Below the pieces are notes generated by a model. It did not search any database, had not been told where the DNA came from, and was given only the letters and a program-made list of their open reading frames with translations. The position numbers and the translations under genes were made by a program. A stretch of 64,000 nt of DNA from Euonymus europaeus (taxonomy: Eukaryota > Streptophyta > Magnoliopsida > Celastrales > Celastraceae). Below are positions 32,905-45,163 of the stretch, piece by piece; the first letter of the stretch is position 1; every line of letters begins with the position of its first letter. The stretch is taken from NCBI GenBank assembly GCA_963580455.1, contig OY756966.1, positions 24,307,001 to 24,371,000 on the forward strand, in the 5' to 3' direction.

Positions 32905-33356
32905 CACTCCTTCATATTTGATAGGCTTGTTTGTTTTTTCACATGAATTAAAAAAACTCAATTAATATAATTAAAATAATAAATTTAATTAGTTTTCTTC
33001 CTATTATAATTTTCATTAAAACCACTTCACTCACACCTTATTATTGCTAAAATTTAATGTCATTTGTTAATAAAAAAATAATTTTCATTACCATTGAAAT
33101 TTAATGTCATTTGGGCTATATAACATTTTCTAAATTAAAATTAATTTTCATTACAATTGAAATTAAGAATTACATGAGTGGAATCATATGTACATTGCAA
33201 CTATTTTTCATCATGAGCCTTATATCTCAATAAAGTTTGGGTCGACAACATAAATTATAAATATATGAAAAAATTAACTGAAATTTATTGTAATGAATTT
33301 TTAATAAATTAAATATTTGAAACAAATGTTCATGTCTGTGTGAGTATATATAAATA
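32905..33356. other. AT-rich spacer downstream of UGT copy 1
   Basis: No gene. Similarity to the downstream flank of copy 2 has already ended, so the duplication junction lies at the left edge. Confidence 0.45.
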
Positions 33357-36095
33357 CTAGCTGAGCACCCGCGCTTTGCTGCGGGATCTCATTTGATTGG
33401 TTGATGCTATAAATACGATAGCAGCAGACCACTGATATTGCCATGTGTAAGAAAATGCACCTTTTAGGCATAAAAGAGAGATTGGAATGAAATCCAAGTT
33501 TCTTCTTTTACCATGAATAAATAGGAACAATTATACAACTAAAAATTAAGAAGAATAATACCCTTTTTTGCATATATGCAATACAATTATTACTCTAACA
33601 AAAGTAAATCTGTCAATGGACTATGTCAATGGCCATATTACTCTAGCTCTCCTTCCAGTTGATTTCCCCGTGATGTCGAGTTAATACATGTTGATATGGA
33701 CTATGCCAATAGTCTATGATAACCAAGCTTCATGCTTGACGATAACGAAACTCAAACCAGTTAAACATCTGAGACCCAAATAAAAAAAAATCACGATGTA
33801 TAAAAAAAAATCACGATGAAGCAGTAAGACCAAAAAAACAGTAACTGAGATTATTTCTCCCAGTTTTTGGTACATCATATGGCAGTAAATCTGGAATTTT
33901 GAAGTTCGTTCTACATGTCCTTAAATATTAGAAGTACCAATTACTTTGATGCAACACATTAGTTTTATAGAAAATTAATAGCAAAAAGGATAAGGATACG
34001 CAAAATCATTACTTTCTTGGTCTATCCCTGCAAAAGTGTTGCTATTAGTTGTCACAACTAATTCCTAAGTCAAAGCTCATTTGGTCATCAAAAATGCATA
34101 ACATTGGAAACTCTAAATGAACAAATTTGGCAGATGTAAACCAAGAAATAGATTTTTCATCTTTGAATCACAAGTCGAAGCATTTATTTTTGCATATGTT
34201 AACCAAAGGAACTAACTTTTAACACCAATATTATACATCAAGAACACAAATGAACTAAAAGAACTAATCCTTTATTATTTTGTTTGGTACTTTCAACTTG
34301 AGAGAGTTTAGCTATCCAGAACACTTACTTGCAATGACTTTGATCAAGTGTGGTCTTGAAAGCGTGTTTGACATAGATATCTCAGATGAGGGTAGTCTCT
34401 ACAAGCCACCTACATATACATTACGATCATGAAGAGCAAAATTATTAATTTTACTCAATTGATTCAGGAACCAAACGAATGAAAAAATTGAAAGAGTGAT
34501 AGTGTCCATCCAAAATTTACCTTCACAACTTTTTAATACAATTGCATACTAATCAAATTTTCTATTGAAAAAATTACTAATATCCATAGATAGAATTGGG
34601 CTAATAAAGCATTTAATTTTGTTTCTATGAGAAAATTGATTAAACAGGTAACATGCAAAATTTTTAGAAACAGAAGAATTTTCAAATCTTGTCATCAAGT
34701 CCTATCCCATTCAAGCTTCACTTCCACATGTTCAATTCACCACCACTATTCTCCTCCCAATTGATATCCACTCTACTCCACCAATAAAAAGCAAAAGGCT
34801 AAAAAAATAAGTGTAAACACCAATGACACAAAGAGTTCGCTCATTATTTATATCCAGTCAAAGCACTGGAGTTCCATGCTATATCAATAAGACAAATAGC
34901 TTGATGTATGGATCAGGTGTTGTATCGTAGTTGAATAGCAAATTGCCTATATAGAGAGAACTTAAACGGCGAATTAAAAATTGATTTTGTAATCAAGATA
35001 CTGCACATCAAAATGAGCTGAAGCTGTCAACTCACCGAATACTCAGTAAAGTTGTAAGTATAGGAGAAGATTAAAAAACTTCCACTTTTTCGAAATCAAG
35101 TCCCCTATAAACACCTGAATCATGCAACACCATTAAGTGATGTACTAAAATCAAAATTAATAACTTTGGAGGCAACAATGTAATCACAAGATCAAAGCAA
35201 CGGATTCACTGTTGATCTAAGACACGGAGATTAGATAATAAGCAAACTAACCTTTTTCAAGAGCAAACAGGAAACCGATCCTGATTAGAGGCAAAATCGT
35301 CTCAAGACAACAAAGAAGCATCATGCTTTTTAACACAACGATTCTCTTAGGATGACAAAGAAATAGAGAAAAATGAAAACACAAAAGGACCTTGCTTCTA
35401 ATCACTATGATTCTTGCAGGACGACAAAGAAACATATAAAAAGTTTAAAGTTACCTCTTTTACTCGACAAACACGGCAAATAAAACCTTGGTGGTCGCCT
35501 TATTCCAAATCTCCTTTCTCTTCATCTACGAACTATTTCTTCAAAAACTTTACAGTTGTAAATTAAAAGTTTGAGGTGTTACCCAAATAGAGAATAGGCA
35601 GCAAACCACAAATAACATGCTAACCTGGACTGATGCTGAATACCAAGGTTGAAATGAGCTCCACAAATCTTCCCAGATTCAAATGGCAAAAGTAGCAAAT
35701 CCAAACTAATTTCATAACTCCGTTATACAAATATAGGAAATAAATGATCACATTATAGAAAAAGAAAACAAAAAATAAAATACAATAATACTAAGAAGAA
35801 GGAATCGTAACTCAGAGTCACTGTAACCAACAAAATGAACAACAATGGGCACTATTGAAAAACCCAAACTAATTTCACTAATTGATAAATAGAGAAAATC
35901 AATGGTTAAGCGATAGAAGCTCTATAATGATTTGCACAAAATCTAAAGAAGCTGGACAGCCATGTCTCTGTTGATTTCATGGGTCATCAACAATATGTTA
36001 AAAGGATCTCTGTACAGATATTCAGCTATGAATTCCAGAAATAAATATAGAGCAATAGATTTATAAAAACAGAAACTGAATCCTCTACATTGTAC

Positions 36096-36181
36096 CTGAG
36101 TAATTCCTCTGCATGCATTATAGAAACATCGAAGTTGCCATTGATCCCCCACACTGGCAGATGCAAACTTATATTGAGCTT
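36096..36181 (-). pseudogene. Exon-like segment inside the Helitron (source gene unknown)
   Basis: 86 bases bounded by a textbook acceptor (ttttgttgcag) and a donor (gtacaatg) on the minus strand. With the segment at 36770-36668 placed in front, the phase fits and the reading is open (AQYKFASASVGDQWQL..., ending in ITQ). That suggests two consecutive exons of one captured gene. Another frame of the segment is also open. I do not recognise the protein. Confidence 0.4.
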
Positions 36182-36667
36182 CTGCAACAAAAGGATAAAA
36201 GCTAATAGTCAGCTCAGTAAATACATAAGCAATTGCATACATAATGTGTATGTTGCCGTCCAAATGACTTGGTAAAGTGAATATAGCCAACAGGATATAA
36301 TTCCCTATTTTATATTAAACTAACGCACTCACTACCAAAACAAAAGACTTCTGAATCAATATAATCGATTAAGGACATGCAAAGTCATTCTTCAATATGA
36401 TGAATCGCTACACCATCTACCATCAAAAATACTATTTTTACAGCAGCCACAAAAAAAATTTAAAACCCAGAAAAACAATAGAAATAAATAATATTGAAGT
36501 CCTACTACCAGCTAGCAGCTGAAATATCTTTCTTAATCACAGTGAAATAAATAATTGAAATTATACCTATCTCAAAAACTCTTTTGAAAGAGAAATGAAT
36601 TAAATAGCTACTGAATAATCTATACAAATCTATATGGGAAAGAATAAGTAAGGAAATTAGAAGTTAC

Positions 36668-36770
36668 GAGTTGACAGATCAAATATCGTGAGTGATGGAT
36701 CCAGTTGATGAAATTTGGGTTCCTCAATTTTGGCCTTCCCAAGATCAACAATCGCTTGAGGTTGGGCATC
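36668..36770 (-). pseudogene. Exon-like segment inside the Helitron (source gene unknown)
   Basis: 103 bases between an acceptor (gtacgagcag) and a donor (ctc|gtaac) on the minus strand, open as DAQPQAIVDLGKAKIEE, then FHQLDPSLTIFDLST. It ends in phase 1 and continues in phase into the segment at 36181-36096. Source gene unknown. Confidence 0.4.
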
Positions 36771-36974
36771 CTGCTCGTACATCAAAAATACACATGACCA
36801 GTAAAAAACAATAGAAAATTGCAGGTGTCAACATTGAGAGTCATGGAGAAGCGAGAGGTGACAAACACAGATAAAGAAAATTGACAATCAACTAATTAGG
36901 GCATGAGAATTAGAAGGTAAAAAAAGATAAACCAAAAAGAATAAAAATGGGAACCAGAAAAGAAATAGAGATAC

Positions 36975-37107
36975 CCCGCAGACGATCCATCGCGAGAAGC
37001 TCAAAATCTTCAAGCTTAAATTCAAGAGGAGGAGCGGAACGGTAGAGAGGGAGAGTTGAAACTACATCATTCATGGGGGCTTTCCACTGAGATCTGACTA
37101 TTTCCAT
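36975..37107 (-). pseudogene. Captured first-exon fragment resembling DNA primase large subunit
   Basis: An ATG-led frame of 44 codons ends at a donor (ggg|gtatct). The phrases STLPLYRSAPPLE and LEDFELLAMDRLR resemble the start of the plant DNA primase large subunit (PRIM2/PriL), which in the full gene continues with the iron-sulfur primase domain. None of the rest of primase is seen nearby, and the next exon-like segment is out of phase with it. I read it as a fragment picked up by the Helitron. The match is from memory of the family. Confidence 0.5.
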
Positions 37108-38790
37108 TATTGCTTTCTCTTTGCCCTCTTTTTCTCTGTTAAGTCTGAGTAATCAAATCATTATAATATTATCTCACAATATTGCAAGTTATTGTGATTA
37201 TTATATATATACAGTTATACACACTGGGAATAAATAAAACCAACAATAAGAAACTCCAGAAAAGCTTACAAACTATTTACTTAAGGCCAGAAAAGTTAAA
37301 GCAACAATCAAAATCCTTTATCATTCATGAACCTCAACAGCAGTTAAATGTAAAAGACAAAGGTCTAGGCTATACAAGTCAGCACAAAGCCACCCTGGTT
37401 CTTATCATGATGTTAATATCACTCGTGTATATCCTCACATAATCATTTACTAATTTACATTTTCGTTAAACTTTAATTACAAAAATAAATCTTATTAAGA
37501 TTAAGATGTAACAAAACAAATGTGGAGGGGTTTGAATCTGGACCAGTTATGGGAAACTCCTTTGTTCCATTCTTCACTCACCCCCCACCCTAGATCCGAA
37601 GTTTGCTCACCCTAGAATCCAAATTCTTTACATGAGCTTCATTGTTCATCTCAAATAAAGTTTAACCAAATATTTCCACATAACATCTGGGCAAACATCA
37701 TGTTACCAGTAGAAAGCTCAAATGCAGTGCAAGTAAATGACCACATATCAAAAGAGAACGAATACCCGGCCCTGAGTACACAGACTTATTATCATGATGA
37801 ACGAACTCGAAAACGAAGGCTAAGGCAAGCACGGAAGGGAAGCAAGAAATTGAACTCAAAGTAGGGGGCAGGATAAGACTAAGAAAGCAGGAAATTTGAA
37901 TGGGAAAACGACACCTACTGGAATTGCTTTCAATAGTCTTTATCCCCAATCCAACACCCCTTTTAAAAACTACAAATCGGCAGTTGGAACATCCTCTTCC
38001 TCAATCTCTTCTACACTCAAAAAAGATCCAATATCCAAGCAGACGAAAACAACGGAGCTCACAAATCAGCAATCAGAATAATTAAAAATCGACGGGCGTA
38101 ACAAATAAGCAACATGAAAAAGAAAACCCTAGCTGGCAAATGAGAGGGACGAACCTGGGAGACAGAGGATCTGTGAAGAAGAAGTCAATTAATGGCCCAC
38201 AGGCCTTCCTGAAAGGGGACCGTTTGTTTCCGTTGAAGAGTCCTTTCACAGGGCCGCTAGAGACAGAGAGAGAGCAGACGAATGAACAAACAAACGGTGA
38301 GATGGAATCGACAATTACCTCAGAGTAAAGAAGCTTCCGTTCGAGCGATAGCACCCACGGCCGATCGTAGAATCAAAAAGACAAGGCAGGCGTCAGAATG
38401 GGTACAAAGAAAAGCCAGGCGTGAGAATGACTGCATAACGTGTGAGGGGCTGAGGGCGGTGGTAAAGGTGTGTGACAGGGATGGACTTTGGGTGGCCAAG
38501 ATGAGAAGGTACGAGAGTAGGCTGGACGGAGGAGATTGGTACTTGAGTTAAATTTGATCGGACGATGGTTAGGAGTTGTGTTGATCGGACGGTTGAAGAA
38601 AACGTAGGCAGGAGGCCGAGTTGCGCGCGTATGGGGAGGAAGACGGAGACTCGCCCGGAGGGAGCCTCATTTGCACGGGCTATATAATTTTAGTAATTGA
38701 TATCATTTTCTATAAATTTCATATATTTATCTTCAACAAATATGTTACTATTATATTTATTATATAAACGTAGATATATACGATATATTG

Positions 38791-39113
38791 TTATGCACAT
38801 TTTTTAGAAATATTATATATTTAATTAATGTTTCACTGTAAACTAAAAAAACTTGAAACATATCATGTGCTTAATTAATATTTTACTTTAAACCAACAAA
38901 CTTGAGAAATATGATATATAAATTAATGTTTCTCTTTCATTTACAATATATTTTTATGCACATTTTTTAGAAATATTATATATTTAATTAATGTTTCACT
39001 TTAAACCAACAAACTTGAAAAAATATCATATGTTTAAATTAATATTTTACTTTAAATCAATAAACTTGAAATATATATAAATGAATGTTTCTCTTTAAGT
39101 CACCAAACTTGTG
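38791..39113. repeat. AT-rich tandem repeat, ~162-bp period with ~60-bp subrepeats
   Basis: Two ~162-bp copies both begin ttatgcacattttttagaaa (38791 and 38953). Inside each, a shorter module of the form 'aattaatgtttcactttaaaccaacaaacttgaa' (shown here in parts: aattaatgtttcact, taaaccaacaaacttga) recurs with variations. Confidence 0.75.
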
Positions 39114-39172
39114 TAACCTAGTTGGTTGACTACAATGTCTTAGAAGGAGGTCATGAGTTTAACAAACCCACA
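39111..39172 (+). mobile_element. Possible tRNA-derived SINE head
   Basis: An A-box-like taacctagttgg (39114-39125) is followed about 25 bases later by a B-box-like ggtcatgagtttaacaaacc, the arrangement seen at the head of plant SINEs. The 3' end and target duplication were not found. Confidence 0.3.
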
Positions 39173-40517
39173 AAATGCCATTTTCCAGATTTTTCCCATG
39201 AAATTCTCTAATGAAATCCGTGGATTTCATGGGTTAAGGTAATCAGATCGTTGCCATCGATAATGGCCATGTCTTTCTATGGTTTTTCAATTAGTAATGC
39301 TAGATATTCCAGTGATTTTCATAATATCTCGTAGTATATGATACTTATTTATTGGGTGTAATAACATCATAACAAGAAGATCATTTTAAATCACACCCAA
39401 TAAATGAATTGCCGATATAATTTTGGATAAAAAAAAAATAACTGAGATTTTTATTATTTTTGTTTTCAATATATGAATATGATTTTGGATAAGGAATTTG
39501 TTCAGCCGTTTGATCAAACAAATATATGGCTATGATTTTGACACTTGTAATTTGTTTTAAAATAATTATTTTTCAATTTGGCAAATGGTGTTAGACCACA
39601 CAAGCATATATACTGTAATAGTTAACGGTCAACCAACATATCAATGCGTTGACTCACCGAAAATACAAAAGTTTACCCGAGTATTGGAACAAAACAAAAA
39701 TATTGAGTTATTGAGTAACGTTTGAACGTTGAGTGAGCAAATTGCAAAATGTATCATCTTTTGATTACCAAAAATATACTTACCCTTCCTATATACTATT
39801 TTCTGGATTTTCGCACATCAGCCCTTTAAAAGAACATTCCTTTTTCATCTCCAACCAAATATATTATCTTCCCATTAGCTTTGCTTTGCATTTTCAAATT
39901 TCATTCGGGTTTTGTTTATTGTTCCCGTTATTCTTATGATATGGGATTATGTGGGAGAGTTGCACTCAGGCCTGGCTCTGAGGGCAGGCCGGGCTGGGTG
40001 ACAGCCATCTTGGGGGCTCAAAAAAAAAAATAATGTTAGAAGAAGAAGAAATCAATGTGGCAAAATATGTTAATTAGCGTGTCTACCATATGTGATGTTG
40101 ATATTAAATTTTAATTTGCATGGTTAACTGATATCAATGGATTGATCCACGCTTTGCACACCCAACAACACCTTGCTTCAAAAAAATGTTAACTAGATTA
40201 AAAAATGTAAACTGGATTCTTTAAAATTTGTCTCTTGTATACTTTTAAACACATACATATACATATATATATATATATATAATTAAAAAATTCAAAACGA
40301 TTAATCCCATATTAATCCCTGATTAATTCAATTAATTTGTAATCCTCATGAACCGACTAACGTCCGATTAACGATTTTTGCAACCTGAAAAGTCATTAGA
40401 ATTGTTTGCTTAAATTTTGATTATTAGTTTAAAATTTGTCACTAGATATCCTAATTTTTTTTCTTCCAGATGTTGCACCGAATCACAAAAAAAATAATTT
40501 GGGGCACCCCACCATAA

Positions 40518-40907
40518 TGTTGAGGTTACTGGATCAATTGAACACAAAGAAAACGAAATCGAAAAAACAAAGTTCATGAAAACAACTCTGTTTTTATTTT
40601 TCTCAGTGTAACTACAAGTACACTCTCTCTACCTCTCTTCTCTCGTATATCATACAATACATGCACACACACATATCTTTATATAGAGATACAAATACCA
40701 ACTAAGTCAAACCATGCGCCAAACTTTGGCCAAACATGGGCTGCATTTTCAACCAAGGTGGGCAGTGCGGTTGGTGTATGGTGGCTGGTGGGTTGGTGAG
40801 CTTGAATAACATGTGTGAATGCTAAACAACAAGCATTTCACTGTATGAATGCAAAACTTGCACTGTGCAGATGGAGGCTAAGGTTGGCTAATGGTATGGA
40901 CCCATCA
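40518..40907 (-). repeat. 3' LTR of copia element 2
   Basis: 390 bp, TG...CA ends, about 97% identical to 45164-45552. The inner border carries a polypurine tract (GGAGGGGGAGAAT on the minus strand). Confidence 0.92.
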
Positions 40908-40954
40908 ATTCTCCCCCTCCATACCCATAAGAGGAGAACGCAACTCTTCGATCT

Positions 40955-43900
40955 TCAGTTGCAGTCCATCCCGACTATGTCCCGACATAGACCGAGCTTC
41001 TCGCGAGTAACCACCTTTGTTAACATGTCTGCTGGATTCTCATCTGTGTGAATCTTCACCAGTTTCAACAACTGTTCTTCAATCACTTCACGTATCCAGT
41101 GATAGCGAATATCAATGTGCTTTGTGCGAGAATGGTACATGGAATTCTTACTCAAGTCTAGAGCACTCTGACTGTCACAATGTACCTTGTATTCTTTCTG
41201 ATTAATACCTAGTTCCTGGAGAAACCGCTTTAGCCACAACAGTTCTTTACCAGCTTCCGCTGCAGCAATATACTCTGCTGCTGTTGTAGACAAAGCAACA
41301 CACTTCTGCAGTTTTGACTGCTATGAAACAGCTCCCCCTGCAAAAGTGAAAACATACCCTGAAGTAGATTTTCTACTATCAGTATCACCAGCCATATCTG
41401 AATCAGTATAGCCATCCAGAACTGGATCTGCTCCCCCAAAGCACAAGCATAGCTTTGGCGTACCCTTCAGGTACCTGAGAATCCATTTAACACCCTCCCA
41501 ATGTTCTTTCCCTGGATTTGAAAGGAATCTGCTCACAACACTAACAGCGTGAGCAATATCCGGTCTTGTACACACCATTGCGTACATTAGACTACCGACT
41601 GCTGAAGAGTATGATACTGCTTTCATCTCTTCAATCTCCTTCTCTGATGAAGGACAAGATTTCTTGCTCAGCTGAAAATGGTTACTTAGCGGAGTAGTAA
41701 CCTGCTTTGCATTTTTCATGTTAAACCTTTCAAGCACCCGTTTAACATAAGCTTCCTGTGTCAGCCACAATTTCTTGGCTTTCCTGTCACGAACAATTTT
41801 CATGCCCAATATCTGCTGAGCTGGGCCTAAGTCCTTCATGTCGAAAAACTGGGATAACTGAGCTTTCAATCTGTTAATCATGGCTACATCCTGGCCAACA
41901 ATTAACATATCATCCACATATAGCAGTAATATCACAAAATTACCGTCTGGGAACTTTTGGACATAAACACACTGGTCTGCTGCAGTCCTTTTGTAACCAT
42001 GACCCATCATGAATGAGTCAAACTTTATGTACCACTGTCTCGGCGCTTGCTTAAGGCTGTAGAGACTTTTCTGCAGTTTGCAGACTAAGTGCTTCTTCTT
42101 AGGGACTTCAAACCCCTCTGGCTGCTCCATGTAGATTTCTTCCTCCAAATCACCATGGATAAAAGCTGTTTTCACATCCATCTGTTCAAGCTCCAAATTC
42201 ATGCTTGCTACAAGCCCAAGGATGACTCGAATTGATGTCATCTTTACTACCGGTGAAAAAATCTCGTCAAAGTCAATTCCTTTCATCTGTTGAAAACCTT
42301 TGACGGCCAATCGAGCTTTGTACTTCACAAGCTTTCCGTTGCCATCTTTCTTCAGCTTGAACACCCATTTGTTCTGCAGTGCTTTCTTTCCTTTAGGAAC
42401 TTTTACCAACTCGTAAGTCTGGTTTTTCTGCAAGGAATTCATTTCTTCTTGCATAGCCTGCATCCACTCACTGTTTTCAGCATGATTGTGAGCATCCTGA
42501 AAACTCTCTAGCTCCTCCTCATCAGTAAGCAAAATATAGTCTGAATCCGGATATCTCCTCGACGGAATCAAGGTACGGCCTCTCTGCGATCTTTCTGGCT
42601 GAGGTACAGCTATTGCAGGAGGTTGTGCTGGTTCTGCAGCTTCTGGTGGAGGGGGTTGTGGCCCACCCTACTCAACACCTTCGGTATCTACTTCTTCTAA
42701 ATCTTCCTCCTGCAATTCATCATTATTCGCAGGTGCCACCAGTGTAGGATCTGGGATGGTGTTGGCAACACCGGAAACAATGGACATGGTAGATTTGTCC
42801 AAGTCCTCAAATACTTCATTTTCATGAAACACAACATCCCTACTTCTGATAACCTTCTTAGCAATTGGATCCCACAATCTGTATCCAAATTCTTCATCTC
42901 CATAACCAACGAAGATGCAAGGAGTGGATCTGTTGTCGAGCTTCTGTCTCTGCTCCTTGGATACATGTGCAAAAGCTTTGCACCCAAACACTCTCAAGTG
43001 TGAATAGGAAATATTTCTTCCAGACCACACCTTCTCCGGAATTTCGAAATTCAATGGTGCTGACGGTGATCTATTGATCAGGTAGCGAGCCACACGAACT
43101 GCTTTACCCCAGAATGACTTTGGCAGCTTTGCCATACTGAGCATGCACCTTGCTCGTTCCATAATGGTCCGATTCATCCTCTCGGCTACACCATTATGTT
43201 GTGGGGTACGTGGGACCGTCTTCTCGTGTCGAATACCACGTTCAGCACAATATGCTTCAAATTCTCTGGAAACGTACTCGCCTCCATTGTCTGACCGGAG
43301 ACACTTCAGCTTCTTTCTAGTCTCCTTTTCAACCATAGCGTGGAAATTCTTGAACACCTGATCCTTGGTTCTAAGAAAATATACTCACACCTTCCTTGAA
43401 GCATCATCAATAAAGGTCAGGAAATATCTGTTACCTCCCAAAGACTCTTCTTCTAGAGGACCACAGACATCAGAGTGTACCAAACTAAGCAACTCTGACA
43501 TTCTCGTGGAAGATGTATTGAATGAGACTCTGTGCTGCTTCCCGAATAAGCAATGATCACATGGGTTTAGCGGAATATCTTTAGACACTTTGATGAGTGC
43601 CTTCTTTGATAGGGTGGACAACCCCTTTTCTCCCATGTGACCGAGTCTCTTATGCCAGAGATTTGGAGAAGTCTCTTCCTCCACAACATTGATGCTTTTT
43701 GAACATACTTTGGCTTGTGTTCTATACAATGTGCTACAAATATGTCCTCTGGCATAAGTCAAAGCACCTTTCGTCAACTTCCAGGTGCCATTGCCGAAAT
43801 GATTGTGATAGCCATGTTTATCAAGAGCATTCACAGCAATAAGATTGAACCGGAGGTCTGGGACGTGTCGGACGTCCTTCAACACCATCGCACATCCAAG

Positions 43901-44575
43901 ATTCGTCTTGACATGTACATCACCAATGGCCACAATCTTGGCAAAACTATCGTTGCCCATCTTCACTGTACCAAAATCGTCAGTTCTGTACGAAGTGAAG
44001 AAATCACTTTGTGGAGTGACGTGGTGCGATGCAGCAGTGTCGATCACCTACTCAGGATCGTGGCTTGCTGCATGTAAGCACGTCTCTTCACTGCAAAAGA
44101 GTAGTGCTACATCCTCCGAAATGGTGATCAATGTTTCACCATTTTCCTTCTTTGACTCAGAGTTATTCTGACCTTGCTCTCGTTGTAACTTCCAGCAATT
44201 CTTCTTTACGTGGCCTTTAATGCCACAATGGTAACACTTGTATTTACCTTTTTGCTGTCTCCTGTCGTCACTGGACTTTCCATGATCCTGGTACATGTTC
44301 TCCAGCTTCTTCCAGAGATCATATGCATTTTTCTCCTGTGCAACATGGTGAAAAACACTGTGATCGATCCAATTTCAAATTTGACCGATCGTCTTCTTGT
44401 GTTTCTTTATCTAGTCAGCATCTTTAACATCATCCGGTTTCTTACCTTCGTTCTCCAAAGGATTCGCCAGATCTCTACAATTCAGGAAATCCTCCATCCG
44501 AGGTTTCCACAAGGCATAATTTGTAGGCGTCAATTTCATCATAGCGCCAGATGACTCTGATGTAGAAGCTTCCAT
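40955..44575 (-). pseudogene. Broken gag-pol of copia element 2
   Basis: Collinear with copia 1 but dead. Stops lie at 44411-44413 (TAG for Trp), 44375-44377 (TGA), 44048-44050 (TAG for Trp), 43385-43387 (TGA for Trp), 42668-42670 (TAG for Gln) and 41321-41323 (TAG for Trp). About 100 codons are missing from gag: the sequence jumps at about 44294 from the capsid part (ENMYQ) to just before the zinc knuckle (DHGKSS). A 9-bp in-frame deletion lies near 43355. Protease, integrase and RT motifs (YVDDM) remain readable between the stops, all in one frame. Confidence 0.92.
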
Positions 44576-44769
44576 CAGAAAAGATTCGGTTACAAGCTAA
44601 ACCGAGCAACACCAAAATTTTGGAGTGGAATCCTGCAAAACTGATAGCACGGTTGCGTCCGGAAGGGTCGAAAACCTTAGGAACCGGTTCGACCTTCCTG
44701 AAAACCGGTCTGAAAATCACCGAACCGGCCGGTCAAAGTTGCACCAAATTTGAACCGGACTTAACGGTT

Positions 44770-44880
44770 GACTGACGGTCAACTGACAGTGTTTGATGAC
44801 GTGGCCGATGACTAGGCGGATGACGTGGCGGATGTCGTGTTTGATTGCTGACGTGTCAGATGACGTCACGATGACGTCAC
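44770..44880 (-). promoter_or_regulatory. TGACG and W-box cluster in the copia 2 leader
   Basis: Six TGACG cores (two of them TGACGTCA) with adjacent ttgac/gtcaa cores, in the same place as the cluster in copia 1. The spacing differs, but the motif types are kept even though the coding part has decayed. Confidence 0.5.
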
Positions 44881-45163
44881 TTCGTCTTCTTCCTCTGGTT
44901 GGCGCGTGGGGCCACTTGCCTGAGAGTGGTGGAGAGTGGCTTCTCCGCCAATACACGCGCGGAGAGTGTGGTTCACCCCGTTCTCCGTTTGCCGCGATTT
45001 TTATACGAGCAGAGTCGTATGAGGATGAGGAACACGATTATGTGTTCAAAAAATGATTTCGTTAAATTCAAAAAAATTGACCCGATAGCAAAGCCTCTGT
45101 GTTTCCTTCCGGAAGTTTTCCGGTGCCTTAAAACCTTAGCCAAACCTCGCTCTGATACCACTT

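Larger units (their letters stand above)
33357..38700 (-). mobile_element. Helitron-like element (non-autonomous) with captured exon-like segments
   Basis: On the minus strand the 3' end has a GC-rich hairpin (CCCGCAGCAAAGCGCGGG), then TGCTCAG, then CTAG followed by host T. The 5' end starts TCAATTACTAAAATTATAT, preceded by host A. Insertion between A and T without target duplication, 5' TC, 3' CTAG and a subterminal hairpin are the Helitron hallmarks. No Rep/helicase frame was found, so it would depend on another element. It carries segments with consensus splice sites (see 36975-37107, 36668-36770 and 36096-36181). The right edge is less certain than the left, because it rests on the short TC start alone. 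Confidence 0.6.

Noticed and set aside
38791..39113. Possible CRISPR-like or centromeric satellite array
   Set aside because: Only two units of about 162 bp with AT-rich subrepeats and no spacers. CRISPR is not expected in a plant nucleus, and two units are too few for a satellite array.
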